Under the pieces are notes generated by a model. It was not told the DNA's origin. It was given only the letters and a program-made list of their open reading frames with translations, and made no database searches. This document shows, in pieces, positions 50,119 through 58,837 of a DNA stretch of 64,000 nucleotides. The position numbers were made by a program, and so were the translations under genes. The stretch is from a virus, in IMG/VR virus record IMGVR_UViG_3300005056_000001, positions 188,001-252,000 of that record. One strand, 5' to 3'. The first letter of the stretch is position 1. Each line of letters opens with the position of its first letter.

Positions 50119-50564
50119 ACAAGCACACCATTCTTCACATCAACCTTAAATTTCTTCTTGGTACTTATGCGACGGTTCGGTAGGGTGCTTTGTCCGTTTA
50201 TAATAATGTCGCCACTTGCCGAGAATGCAGTAACATTACTTTCGATAAACTTTGTCTGAAATTCTTGAATGTCGGTATTGTTCAACATACTGCCAAGGTC
50301 AGGAAGTGCAATGACATCGCCTGTGATCACATCATTGGCGTTTAGTATTTCATTGTATCGCATTATCTGTTCCAAGAAGCTGTGCTGACCATACAGCTCA
50401 CGTGCTATTTTGTCCAAGCGTTTGTTTTCACTTTCCGAAATCTTTAGATAGCCAAGAATAATGACACGTGCATGCTCTATTTCGGTATAGGTGGACAAGA
50501 AGTCGATGTCTTCAATCAACTTCACATCCTCGTGCATTGCCTCTAGGTCGGGTAAATATAGCAT
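50112..50564 (-). CDS. LysM-domain baseplate-type protein, 150 aa
   Basis: The middle (about residues 48-95) contains ENKRLDKIARELYGQHSFLE, MRYNEILNANDVITGD and VIALPDL, the LysM pattern of phage baseplate proteins such as T4 gp53 and P2 gpX. In those the domain helps bind hub or peptidoglycan. The gene lies four bases after the stop of the 301-aa gene in the same minus-strand unit. Confidence 0.65.
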   Translation of the reverse strand: MLYLPDLEAMHEDVKLIEDIDFLSTYTEIEHARVIILGYLKISESENKRLDKIARELYGQHSFLEQIMRYNEILNANDVITGDVIALPDLGSMLNNTDIQEFQTKFIESNVTAFSASGDIIINGQSTLPNRRISTKKKFKVDVKNGVLVF

Positions 50565-50568
50565 GTTT

Positions 50569-51474
50569 TTAGTTTATTTCGATTTGTTTTAGTTTGCCTA
50601 TTTCCATGACAAACATTCCTTCGGGTGCATTTTTAATTTCATGTCCTAGATACTCCAACACAAAAAAGAAACCCTTGTCTTCGACGAATCGCCCCCAATC
50701 CACAAAGTCCGACATGTTTGTTTTTGCGGCCTTGTTTAATAGGGTGTTTTTGTATTCAGGGAACGAGTTTTCTTCGATAAACCGTTTTTTTAAGGAGTCT
50801 TTTTGATCCTCTAGGTTTGCATTCTCGTTGTCCCAAAGTATGGATTCTAGCTCATGCGGGAAATATTCTTCCATGGTGCGCTTGGCACCCTTGCTTTCCC
50901 ATACACTCTCAAAGGCATTAACACGGTGTTCATGGCACATCTTGTCCAACTTTTTCTTGTTGAAATATGGCGAAGTAGTGCTGTTTAGATTAAATGCCTC
51001 GACTAGTCCTCGGTCGTGTTGTGCCTTTATTCGTTCCAAAAACTCGGCCTTCATACAGTCATTGTCGCCAACAAGGTATGTTCCGCCATTAACATTGGTT
51101 ATGACGTATCCACCATTGGAGTTGGACTCGACTTTTTCTACAAGGAAAAGTGAGGATGTGTCAAAATTGTATTCAAACCATTCGGAAAACACTTTATAGT
51201 CGTCATAGTCGTCACATAATTCGGACAGCTCGTCCCATGGCATTACGGCCAAGAAAGTATGTGTTCGACCAAGGTCATTTTCCATAAAGAATACAAATTC
51301 ACGACCCTCTAATCTGTTCTCGATTAGATTGGATTTTGGTATATCACTAGCATAAACCACAGCACGCTCCTTGATTGTAAGAGATTCGACAGACCGTATG
51401 TCTGTTATCTTTGTGTCAAAGGCCTCGTTGAGGTTTTTTATTAGCAATTGATTGTTAAAAGTATCGTTAGACAT
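50569..51474 (-). CDS. Hypothetical late protein, 301 aa
   Basis: An acidic soluble protein without recognised domain. It is preceded by a GTACATA motif and followed closely by the LysM baseplate gene, so a late or virion role is likely. It has the stretch LGRTHTFLAVMPWDELSELC but no catalytic motif that I can name. Confidence 0.7.
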   Translation of the reverse strand: MSNDTFNNQLLIKNLNEAFDTKITDIRSVESLTIKERAVVYASDIPKSNLIENRLEGREFVFFMENDLGRTHTFLAVMPWDELSELCDDYDDYKVFSEWFEYNFDTSSLFLVEKVESNSNGGYVITNVNGGTYLVGDNDCMKAEFLERIKAQHDRGLVEAFNLNSTTSPYFNKKKLDKMCHEHRVNAFESVWESKGAKRTMEEYFPHELESILWDNENANLEDQKDSLKKRFIEENSFPEYKNTLLNKAAKTNMSDFVDWGRFVEDKGFFFVLEYLGHEIKNAPEGMFVMEIGKLKQIEIN

Positions 51475-51491
51475 AGGTTGGTATTTTAATG

Positions 51492-51498
51492 TATGTAC
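51492..51498 (-). promoter_or_regulatory. GTACATA motif before a late gene
   Basis: On the minus strand GTACATACATTAAAATACC lies 17 nt before the ATG of the 301-aa gene. It also follows the thyA stop on that strand. Confidence 0.5.
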
Positions 51499-51504
51499 AA
51501 AATG

Positions 51505-52473
51505 CTAAACCGCCATTTTTAGTTTGAGGATTGGGTGTGGGTCATAGTTGTCCAACGAAAACCAATCCAACTCCATATCCCATGGTTTCTGTCCTATATA
51601 CTTGTCCTTGCCTCCCTTGAATGATAGTGTTGGCATTTCCTTGGACTCACGTTCTAGCAGCACATTTGCCCCGTCTATGTGATTGTTGTAAATGTGTGCA
51701 TCACCAACATTGTACCGTAAAAAACAGGCAGTCTTGCCTGTGATAGCCGCAAATGTTTCAAGCAAAAGGGCATATGAGGCAATATTATACGGGGCACCCA
51801 ATAACCAATCATTGCTTCGAACATAAAGAACAAGGGACAGTTTTTCCATGTCGTCGCCATGCACCAAAAACTGAAACTGCATATGACACGGCGGCAATGC
51901 CATTTTATCCAACTCCACAGGGTTCCATGCACTAACAATAATTCTTCTTGACGACGGGTTGTTGTTTATTTGGTCAAGGACATTTTGTATTTGGTCTACC
52001 TTGTCAAACGTGAAGCAACTTCCCGAGGAAACATTGTGACTGAATACGGGCTTTTTCAAATTTCGCCATTGCGCCCCATAAACAGGGCCCAAATCTCCAA
52101 ACGAGCCCACGCCGTCCTTGATAACAGACAGCCATGTTTGTTTGGTAAAGGGACGAACAAAAAAATCTGTGTTCTTGAGATAATGATCATAGGCATTGTC
52201 TGTCCATATATTACACTTGTTGTCCACCAAATACTTGATATTTGTGTCGCCCATCAAAAACCATTTTAGCTCATGGAATATATTATTAAACGAGGTTTTC
52301 TTGAGGGACAACAACGGGAACCCATCACGTAAATCAAATACCATCTGAGGCAGTATAGGATTTTTGATGGTGCCTGTGCCTGTTCGGTCGTCAGACTTTG
52401 ACGACTCAGGAGATTCTAAAATAAACTTTATTTGCTCCTTGAAAATATTGTCTACGCTTTTCATATGTTTCAT
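51505..52473 (-). CDS. thyA: Thymidylate synthase (ThyA)
   Basis: The 322-aa protein shows folate-dependent thymidylate synthase motifs in order: RTGTGTIK at about 30, ELKWFLMGDTN at about 70, GDLGPVYGAQWR at about 125, the catalytic Cys in LPPCHMQFQF at about 195, and RSNDWLLGAPYNIASYALL at about 220. It converts dUMP to dTMP with methylenetetrahydrofolate. Together with NrdJ it supplies DNA precursors for phage replication. Length is slightly above the usual 264-315. Confidence 0.96.
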   Translation of the reverse strand: MKHMKSVDNIFKEQIKFILESPESSKSDDRTGTGTIKNPILPQMVFDLRDGFPLLSLKKTSFNNIFHELKWFLMGDTNIKYLVDNKCNIWTDNAYDHYLKNTDFFVRPFTKQTWLSVIKDGVGSFGDLGPVYGAQWRNLKKPVFSHNVSSGSCFTFDKVDQIQNVLDQINNNPSSRRIIVSAWNPVELDKMALPPCHMQFQFLVHGDDMEKLSLVLYVRSNDWLLGAPYNIASYALLLETFAAITGKTACFLRYNVGDAHIYNNHIDGANVLLERESKEMPTLSFKGGKDKYIGQKPWDMELDWFSLDNYDPHPILKLKMAV

Positions 52474-52606
52474 TATTTAATTAATAGTATCCTAATAACG
52501 CATTTTAGTTGTTATTGACGTTATTGCATATAATATAAACCGTGTCGGATAATCACAAGGATCAGAATAGAAAAGGACTTGACACACGCAAAAAATAAGG
52601 CACGGT

Positions 52607-52653
52607 AGACTAATTTACGTACAGCACACTAGACTAATTTACATACAACACAC
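52607..52653. repeat. Tandem 24-bp direct repeat before a plus-strand gene
   Basis: AGACTAATTTACGTACAGCACACT is followed at once by AGACTAATTTACATACAACACAC (two differences). The second copy ends nine bases before the ATG at 52662. It may be a duplicated promoter or operator. Confidence 0.85.
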
Positions 52654-52661
52654 AAAAAATA

Positions 52662-53240
52662 ATGAAACAAATAACACCAAAGGAAGGATGTTTTATTGTT
52701 CACGACGACAAGGGATGGATTTTTCCATTCTCTCGGAACGGTAGGGCCTTTGATATATATAACAAAAACCACAAGGAATGGCGAAATGCCACCCAAAAAG
52801 AAATTGAATGGTACAACACACAGGGGGTATTACACGAACAGCCGATAATTCCGCTTCCTGTACAAGACCCGATAAATTATGTTTTTGAGGCCTTTTGTCA
52901 CAACCTTGTCAATAATATTGACCCTTTCGGGACTCTGCCCCAACAAACAATTATAGAAAACGAGATTCCTAGGCTCATATATGAATACATGTTTTCGGAG
53001 TACGGAAAGCATTGCCCGTTTATCGTGAGGGATTGTGTGGTTGAACAGGTTGCACAAACCTTTAGTGTTGTCATGACTCATGAGTGGAGAAGTCACGAAT
53101 TCGAAAGAACTGTTGTGATATCAAGACCCTGTGACGATAGCTTCGAGACAGAAATAACATTATTGCTTGATGACGCAATGTCCGAACTAGGCAAATGTGC
53201 CATAACAAAACGTATTCAAAAAATTAAAGATGAAATGTAG
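52662..53240 (+). CDS. Hypothetical protein, 192 aa
   Basis: The N-terminal 55 residues (GCFIVHDDKGWIFPFSRNGR) form a beta-rich small domain, and the remainder is helical. It is divergent from thyA and coupled to the next gene by an overlap of 11 bases. No recognised family. Confidence 0.75.
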   Translation: MKQITPKEGCFIVHDDKGWIFPFSRNGRAFDIYNKNHKEWRNATQKEIEWYNTQGVLHEQPIIPLPVQDPINYVFEAFCHNLVNNIDPFGTLPQQTIIENEIPRLIYEYMFSEYGKHCPFIVRDCVVEQVAQTFSVVMTHEWRSHEFERTVVISRPCDDSFETEITLLLDDAMSELGKCAITKRIQKIKDEM

Positions 53241-53448
53241 CCTAATCTCATGCATAATCAAGCACGACAGCCATTCCGAGCCTATATTCGACTATGTTCC
53301 TTGGCAAGGCACAAAACTTTCATTTATTATAGAAAAAACGGGTTGTTATGACGACCTTACAGTATTGTATAGTGAAGAAATAACAAAAGAACAGTACGAT
53401 CATTTTGTTGAGTTCCAAAAGGGTACCGCTAAAGATTTGGTTTACTAG
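53230..53448 (+). CDS. Hypothetical protein, 72 aa
   Basis: A small soluble protein whose start is inside the end of the previous gene. It overlaps the convergent minus-strand gene by 20 bases at its 3' end. Confidence 0.6.
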   Translation: MKCSLISCIIKHDSHSEPIFDYVPWQGTKLSFIIEKTGCYDDLTVLYSEEITKEQYDHFVEFQKGTAKDLVY

Positions 53449-53842
53449 CCATATTCTTCACGACCAACCGATACCCATTTGGTACCATTATCTCAAACGT
53501 CAACACATCCACCATCTCAGTGCCCCCAACAATGATTTGGTGTGATGTTTTTGGCATCTCGATCAGTAAGTATTCGCCATTGTTATCCGTTTTTGTGACA
53601 ATGTTGTATCTCCCAACAATAACAAGGGCCTTAAGTATTGACACCTTGGTTGTGTTCATTGTTACGGTGGTATTAACCCGAATGTATTCTTCATCCCATT
53701 CTTTTTGGACAACGCTTCCGTCTAGCACAACATATGCCGTGTGTGTGGTATTAACAGAAATTGATTTTGTTAATACTTTTTGTGTTTGTGCAATAACCAT
53801 GGTGGTTATTAAGACAAGTAATAGTGTAAATATATGCTTCAT
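53429..53842 (-). CDS. Secreted hypothetical protein, 137 aa
   Basis: I place the start at 53842, giving a clean signal peptide MKHIFTLLLVLITTMVIAQT with cleavage near AQ. Longer starts bury the signal. The mature part is beta-rich (TTVTMNTTKVSILKALVIVG), without recognised domain. It is the third exported protein type in this window and is probably acquired from a host. Confidence 0.7.
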   Translation of the reverse strand: MKHIFTLLLVLITTMVIAQTQKVLTKSISVNTTHTAYVVLDGSVVQKEWDEEYIRVNTTVTMNTTKVSILKALVIVGRYNIVTKTDNNGEYLLIEMPKTSHQIIVGGTEMVDVLTFEIMVPNGYRLVVKNMASKPNL

Positions 53843-54119
53843 GATGTTGTTTTTAATTAATGAATGTAGAATTAATGACATATTTTGTGTATTTGTTACC
53901 ATATATACCAAATTATGTTCTTGATTATAACCCGACAAAGCCGCCTACATAAAATTAAATTTCTATAAACGCACAATATGTTTATATTTATTCTTTATTG
54001 GTTGTGACTTTCGATTTTAACCACTCTTCCGAAATTGTATAACCAAATTAAAAATTTGTGTTAATTATACTGTGGTTTTGTATATTTTTTGTATATTACG
54101 ACCTACAAAAAATAAAATT

Positions 54120-54683
54120 ATGTCCACAATAACAGAGTTAATGCATAACACGTCGCTTGATATGCTTGTTTCAATATATAAATATTCATACCAACACCAT
54201 TCGCATGATTACAGTGTCCTATTCTGCGGAGGAAGCCCTCACAACAACAAGAACTGTAACATGATACGTGCAATTCTGACAAAAAAGGCTAGTGGTGAGG
54301 CATTTAGTGAATATCTAGAAATGGTTGGCGAACTTGGGGGTGCTCATTACGAATCATTAAACAACAAACCATTCACGGCAAGAGATTGGGCGTTTGTTAA
54401 GCGGAACTCCCATGTGCTTGACATGCAAGACTTTTTCATTGAAAATAGTCTAAACAATAGAATCTACGATGCGGCCGAAACCTCGAATACATACAAAGAC
54501 GAGCAATATGAAGGCAAAGAAGAAGAAGAACAGGAAGATATTTTGAATGACATAAAAAAAGAAGCCGAGGACGAATTGTTCGAGACGTTGCTTAAAAAAC
54601 GTTCCAATGGCAAGTTGGGTTCAGAAAACAAGGTCGAATTGGTTCTTATGAATCAGATTAAAAACAGCAATAACCACACGTAA
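54120..54683 (+). CDS. Hypothetical protein, 187 aa
   Basis: The start at 54120 follows AAAAAATAAAATT. The C-terminal third is a highly charged helix (EGKEEEEQEDILNDIKKEAE), probably a coiled coil. The preceding 180 bases have no gene and are very AT-rich, likely a promoter region. Function unknown. Confidence 0.75.
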   Translation: MSTITELMHNTSLDMLVSIYKYSYQHHSHDYSVLFCGGSPHNNKNCNMIRAILTKKASGEAFSEYLEMVGELGGAHYESLNNKPFTARDWAFVKRNSHVLDMQDFFIENSLNNRIYDAAETSNTYKDEQYEGKEEEEQEDILNDIKKEAEDELFETLLKKRSNGKLGSENKVELVLMNQIKNSNNHT

Positions 54684-54689
54684 AATACC

Positions 54690-55205
54690 ATGAGAGAATA
54701 CAACATTGTCGAAATCAACCTACACATAATAAAAAACCCAACAACACCCATAGAGCATGGAAACTATGTCAAGGGGTGTTATGATGTCGGATTTTCGCCA
54801 CAAACAGCCGATATAATACTTAAGATCAAGCAGGCTATGCCCTCTGAAATTACCGAATTAATGGTCGAGGAAATCCCTAACGGTGTCAAGTTTTCTGTTG
54901 TTGGTCTAAATATTTATATGGCGGCCACGATGTTGGGGGATGTTTTTTTGATTGGTGGGAAGTCGTCATTGACATCGTTCAGGATCGAAGAACTCCAAAC
55001 CCACACACGGAGTATGGCTAGTGTGGATATAAGGGACATGGTGGGTGCCGAAATTATGCAGACCATCAAAAAAACCAATTGGTTTGGCGAGATATTAGCA
55101 AAGGATTATAGGGAAAGGCTTGTTATGCTCATGGAAGCAGGTCGGTGGCAGTTGGTGATACAACTATTAAAATCATTGGAAATTAAAGACAAATATAAAT
55201 TATGA
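54690..55205 (+). CDS. Hypothetical protein, 171 aa
   Basis: A soluble protein with no recognised family. Its last codons lie in the 95-bp direct repeat (55176-55270), and it overlaps the next gene by four bases (ATGA). Confidence 0.75.
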   Translation: MREYNIVEINLHIIKNPTTPIEHGNYVKGCYDVGFSPQTADIILKIKQAMPSEITELMVEEIPNGVKFSVVGLNIYMAATMLGDVFLIGGKSSLTSFRIEELQTHTRSMASVDIRDMVGAEIMQTIKKTNWFGEILAKDYRERLVMLMEAGRWQLVIQLLKSLEIKDKYKL

Positions 55206-55270
55206 ATATACAACACACAAACGTAAATCTTGAGGTATTGGATGACCAAATAATCAAAAGGATATTGGAT
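55176..55270 (+). repeat. 95-bp direct repeat, copy 1
   Basis: Identical to 57756-57850. It starts TTGGAAATTAAAG and ends GATATTGGAT, so it has TTGGA near each end. It contains the end of one gene and the start of the next. Confidence 0.97.
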
Positions 55271-55975
55271 ATCATTCACAAACAAACACATGGTCTGTGT
55301 ATTGATGTTTACTATGCAAAAACCGAACACGACCTACTTTTAAGGGTGGGACGGTTAGAGATTATCCATATCGGAAACGGTGTGAGTTATTATTTTCCCA
55401 CCAAGGAGACCAACGAACTCGAATGGAAACGTACCATAAGCGGTGATTGGAGTGTGCTGCTTGATTACTTTCATTGTAACAGGGACAAAATAGTGTTATT
55501 ATGGGATCACCGTCCATCTGTCGGATATGTATACAATGAAAAATCTGAGGGTAGAATATTAACACCAAGGTTGTTACTCACAAAGTCCGACATGTTGTTG
55601 ACATCGTATTGGTCGTCATTTGACACATTATATAGTATAATGTGCGGCAGAAAAATCACAACCGTTGTTACTATGCCATCCTTATTCTTTCTGCTTAATG
55701 CCCTGACAGAATTGGATTGTTTTGTAAAAGGTGTTGTCGGTTTTAAGGGGTATAGATTCAATGAAAAACAATTGACCGTCAAGAAATCATACACAAACGA
55801 TTTTGGCAACGGGGATTACCCCAAAGAACTTGTGTCCTGCTCCAATAATATAGAAAGGTTGCACCACCTAACAACAATTGGCACACCAAAGTCTTTTGGC
55901 GACGACAAATATTATGAGTTAGACACCAAACTATTTTTTGGCTGTGAGGGAAAGACTATCATAGAGGCATACTAG
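55202..55975 (+). CDS. Hypothetical protein, 257 aa
   Basis: The first 23 residues (MNIQHTNVNLEVLDDQIIKR and so on) are encoded in the 95-bp repeat and are found again at the start of the 57782 gene. The rest is soluble with no recognised domain. It is the likely donor of the repeat because the repeat here lies in a normal gene context, an ATGA overlap. Confidence 0.75.
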   Translation: MNIQHTNVNLEVLDDQIIKRILDIIHKQTHGLCIDVYYAKTEHDLLLRVGRLEIIHIGNGVSYYFPTKETNELEWKRTISGDWSVLLDYFHCNRDKIVLLWDHRPSVGYVYNEKSEGRILTPRLLLTKSDMLLTSYWSSFDTLYSIMCGRKITTVVTMPSLFFLLNALTELDCFVKGVVGFKGYRFNEKQLTVKKSYTNDFGNGDYPKELVSCSNNIERLHHLTTIGTPKSFGDDKYYELDTKLFFGCEGKTIIEAY

Positions 55976-56062
55976 CCAAAAACAGTTAAAACTCGGCTGT
56001 TGTTTTGGATTTTTAATAAAATATCGTAGCTTTAAAAATATTAGACAATTAAATCAATAAAA

Positions 56063-56800
56063 ATGCATGCAAAGGTAATAGAGGTATCCAATCAATACAA
56101 CAATGGTTTTGGTTACTACACGATACTCATAACAGACAAGAAAGGGAATATGACCAATTATATATCTAAAATTGCTCCTCTATGGAATGTATATGTCACA
56201 AATCACATCGAAGAAGCCGAGAGTATTGTCGAAAGGCTCAATATTGAATACGACGCTGCTTCTGAATCATTGTCGATTGAGGGTGGTGTTATGGTGGCGG
56301 ATACACCAAACGAGAATAGACGGTTGTACACATCTCCTGTGTTTGTAATTGGAATGATAAAAGACCATGAATATGTTTTTGGTGCCCCAAAAACCTTCCA
56401 ACAACGTTTTGGTATCGAATACCTAATGACCATTTCGGATTATATAAAAACCGAGGCAACAAAGGAACAAATCAAGGATTATAGTGATTGGCTACAGGTA
56501 TATTTTACGGTAGACGACATTATTTCAATTGACATGGCGTATCCTTGGTTCTGTGCCGAAATGTCGGGTGACAGCCCTGTTGTGTTCAAAGACTACAGGT
56601 ATGATTCTCATGATAAAGGCGACAATGTAAAGATACTAAAATGCACAAACGGGTCGTGTTATATTGAGTTTGAGTATAGTCTGTTTGACGGCTCAGGACT
56701 ATTGGTATTGTCGTGTATTAATCATCACAGCATAGACGAAGAAATAACCCGACAGAAATTGGCAGAGCTAAGCAAACACACAAAACTTTATTTCGTATAA
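56063..56800 (+). CDS. Hypothetical protein, 245 aa
   Basis: A mixed alpha/beta soluble protein with no recognised motif, first of three closely packed genes. An imperfect hairpin (AAAACAG/CTGTTGTTTT, about 55979-56010) before it probably terminates the previous unit. Confidence 0.75.
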   Translation: MHAKVIEVSNQYNNGFGYYTILITDKKGNMTNYISKIAPLWNVYVTNHIEEAESIVERLNIEYDAASESLSIEGGVMVADTPNENRRLYTSPVFVIGMIKDHEYVFGAPKTFQQRFGIEYLMTISDYIKTEATKEQIKDYSDWLQVYFTVDDIISIDMAYPWFCAEMSGDSPVVFKDYRYDSHDKGDNVKILKCTNGSCYIEFEYSLFDGSGLLVLSCINHHSIDEEITRQKLAELSKHTKLYFV

Positions 56801-56810
56801 ACCAAAAACA

Positions 56811-57149
56811 ATGACAGTAATTAAATATAAAATAGGCGATTATGACTGTGCCATTAAAGAGAGTGATGATCACCACAGGGTCTGTATAAACAACCTGTGC
56901 TTTGCTGTATTTGGCGGAATAGAAAAGGCCAAGACAGAATTAAAGACTCATATCCTTAGAGACTTAAATGCCGACAACATATTTTATGAGCGAAACATCA
57001 AATCCAAAAGACAGGAAATCGAAAGACTTGAAAGTGATATTGTTTCGACAGCCGATATACTCAAGGTGTTGAATTCATGGAGCAACAAAAATTCTATCAA
57101 CAATTTTCAACAAAAACAAAATGACATATACGATCTCAATAAAAGATGA
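56811..57149 (+). CDS. Hypothetical protein, 112 aa
   Basis: The second half is a charged helix (KSKRQEIERLESDIVSTADI), probably a coiled coil. It overlaps the next gene by 29 bases. No recognised family. Confidence 0.7.
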   Translation: MTVIKYKIGDYDCAIKESDDHHRVCINNLCFAVFGGIEKAKTELKTHILRDLNADNIFYERNIKSKRQEIERLESDIVSTADILKVLNSWSNKNSINNFQQKQNDIYDLNKR

Positions 57150-57486
57150 GCAACATCATGTGTTACGACTGCTCCATGTTCCTACCATAATACTTGGGTT
57201 GATTGACGGAGACTTTTTGAAAAGCGCATACGACGAGGACAAAGAATCAATGGTGGCGTTTAATAGGTGGTTCATGGATATTTCAAAGGATTATAATGTC
57301 CAAAGAATTTTTGAGGAGCGTGGTGTTGTTGTGTCCGAGGGTATTGACTATACAGAGGAACTTAAGTATTGTTGTCATACAAAACTTTTTGACCTAGAGC
57401 TCATGGGTACATATGGAAAGATTGTGACAATAGAATTCCGTCTATATAAGATTGTTGATAAGGATTATGTTTTGTTGGAGGGGTGA
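57121..57486 (+). CDS. Hypothetical protein, 121 aa
   Basis: It starts within the end of the previous gene (MTYTISIKDEQHHVLRLLHV). Soluble, no recognised domain. Confidence 0.7.
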   Translation: MTYTISIKDEQHHVLRLLHVPTIILGLIDGDFLKSAYDEDKESMVAFNRWFMDISKDYNVQRIFEERGVVVSEGIDYTEELKYCCHTKLFDLELMGTYGKIVTIEFRLYKIVDKDYVLLEG

Positions 57487-57529
57487 GCTAGACCCCGAGA
57501 CTGTTAGATTGGAATGTAACTATAATTAA

Positions 57530-57766
57530 ATGTTTATGAAAAATAAAAATTTCCATCAACCAAGGCTAGAAACATATACAAAAGATCCTGTGTTCTCGGG
57601 GATATATGTAAAGCGATGCAAATGTGGAGCACGACCCTACTACGATCGGATATATCCAAACTTCTCTCATTGGGTTGCTTGTCGATGTGGAGTTAAAGGT
57701 AAATCTGATAAAAACTTACTAAAGGCAATTGAAAATTGGAACAATGGTTCTCTAGTTGGAAATTAA
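57530..57766 (+). CDS. Lar-like small zinc protein, 78 aa, 3' end altered by a 95-bp insertion
   Basis: The layout KRCKCGARP, then WVACRCGVKG, then AIENWNNG matches restriction-alleviation Lar-type proteins, which have two C-x-C/CxxC-like knuckles and a terminal WN. The C-terminus GSLVGN and stop come from the inserted repeat. The uninserted version, seen in the remnant at 58805-58822, reads GSLVG then TAG. Lar proteins relieve host type I restriction. The similarity is short and the role is an inference. Confidence 0.55.
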   Translation: MFMKNKNFHQPRLETYTKDPVFSGIYVKRCKCGARPYYDRIYPNFSHWVACRCGVKGKSDKNLLKAIENWNNGSLVGN

Positions 57767-57850
57767 AGACAAATATAAATTATGAATATACAACACACAA
57801 ACGTAAATCTTGAGGTATTGGATGACCAAATAATCAAAAGGATATTGGAT
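57756..57850 (+). repeat. 95-bp direct repeat, copy 2 (inserted)
   Basis: Identical to 55176-55270. Comparison with 58805-58830 (GGTTCTCTAGTTGGA joined directly to TAGGTCACTAA) shows the empty site, so this copy was inserted at TTGGA. Confidence 0.95.
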
Positions 57851-58246
57851 AGGTCACTAAATGAAAAATACAGAATAAAGACAGAAGAATTTTTTGACGG
57901 TGAACATAATCTGCTCAAGTCTAAGTACCACGTTGTAAGACCGATTTTTTTTGGTTGGATTGAGCTGTCAACATATTTCTTTTATCTTAGTCCTGAAATA
58001 GCTTACCTAAGCAAACACAAGGCTGTTTTTGATACCATCGAAATTGCCAATAATTACATCAACAACTACACAAACGGTCTTGTGTGCAGACATCAAGGTT
58101 ATAAAATAATCAAGCATTTACACAAAGACATGATGACAGAGGGGTTTGCGTTGCTTAATGACAATGGCATTCCCTTACCATACGAAACATTGCATGAGGC
58201 AAAGGACACGGTAAATAGATGGCATACATACTCAAAATTTAAGTAA
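57782..58246 (+). CDS. Chimeric hypothetical protein, 154 aa
   Basis: The first 23 residues and the start codon come from the inserted 95-bp repeat, the next five (RSLNE) from a former intergenic region, and the rest (EKYRIKTEEFFDGEHNLLKS onward) is a normal family member. Paralogues are at 58255 and 58838, sharing KSKYHVV, FFGWIELSTYFF and ANNYINNYTN. The domain is soluble, of unknown function. The original start codon context is lost. Confidence 0.8.
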   Translation: MNIQHTNVNLEVLDDQIIKRILDRSLNEKYRIKTEEFFDGEHNLLKSKYHVVRPIFFGWIELSTYFFYLSPEIAYLSKHKAVFDTIEIANNYINNYTNGLVCRHQGYKIIKHLHKDMMTEGFALLNDNGIPLPYETLHEAKDTVNRWHTYSKFK

Positions 58247-58254
58247 ATAAGAAA

Positions 58255-58695
58255 ATGGAAGAAGCTTACAAAGATTCGAAAAAATACACAATAACCACAG
58301 TGGATACTCATGACGGGAATGGTGTTCTTTTGGACACTAAATACCATGTCAGGGCAAAAATATTCTTTGGCAAACTTCGTAGATACCTAAAGATTGCTAC
58401 GTATCATAGATGTCCTAACACACATTATCAAAGTCTTGAGTATAGGCAGTCAATTTTCTCCAAGAAAGAACACGCCGAAAACTATATAGAAAAATTCACA
58501 ATTGGAGGATGGGAGATGTATATGAAATACAAAATCGTTAAGTGTTTACATTACGACTTAATGTCCGAGAGGTTTGTTATAGTTTATAGGAGTGGATGTG
58601 CCGACAAGTGTCATAATATATACATCGAATGTGATACCCTTCAAGCAGCAAAGGATAAGATACAGAGTTGGGAACGTACATCAAGTATAAGATAA
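58255..58695 (+). CDS. Hypothetical protein, 146 aa (paralogue of 57782 and 58838)
   Basis: A more divergent member of the three-gene family: TKYHVRAKIFFGKLRRYLKI, then KEHAENYIEKFT, then KYKIVKCLHYDLMSERFVIV correspond to segments of the other two. Function unknown. Confidence 0.75.
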   Translation: MEEAYKDSKKYTITTVDTHDGNGVLLDTKYHVRAKIFFGKLRRYLKIATYHRCPNTHYQSLEYRQSIFSKKEHAENYIEKFTIGGWEMYMKYKIVKCLHYDLMSERFVIVYRSGCADKCHNIYIECDTLQAAKDKIQSWERTSSIR

Positions 58696-58734
58696 TAATG
58701 TATCAATATTCATTTAAAATATACAGAAAGGGTT

Positions 58735-58764
58735 GATATATAATGGATATATAATGGATATATA
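58735..58764. repeat. Short tandem repeat, 11-bp period
   Basis: GATATATAATG occurs twice, followed by GATATATAC, directly downstream of the 146-aa gene. Confidence 0.9.
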
Positions 58765-58774
58765 CAGAAGCGTT

Positions 58775-58830
58775 AAAATCCGTACTCGTATTTGTGGTAC
58801 GGACGGTTCTCTAGTTGGATAGGTCACTAA
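58775..58830 (+). other. Recombination joint: cut terminator fused to the end of a Lar-like gene
   Basis: AAAATCCGTACTCG and TGGTACGGA form a terminator stem as at 59263-59299, but instead of a T-run the sequence continues CGGTTCTCTAGTTGGATAGG, the end of the Lar-like gene at 57746. The piece also shows the uninserted target of the 95-bp repeat. Confidence 0.7.
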
Positions 58831-58837
58831 TAAAAAT

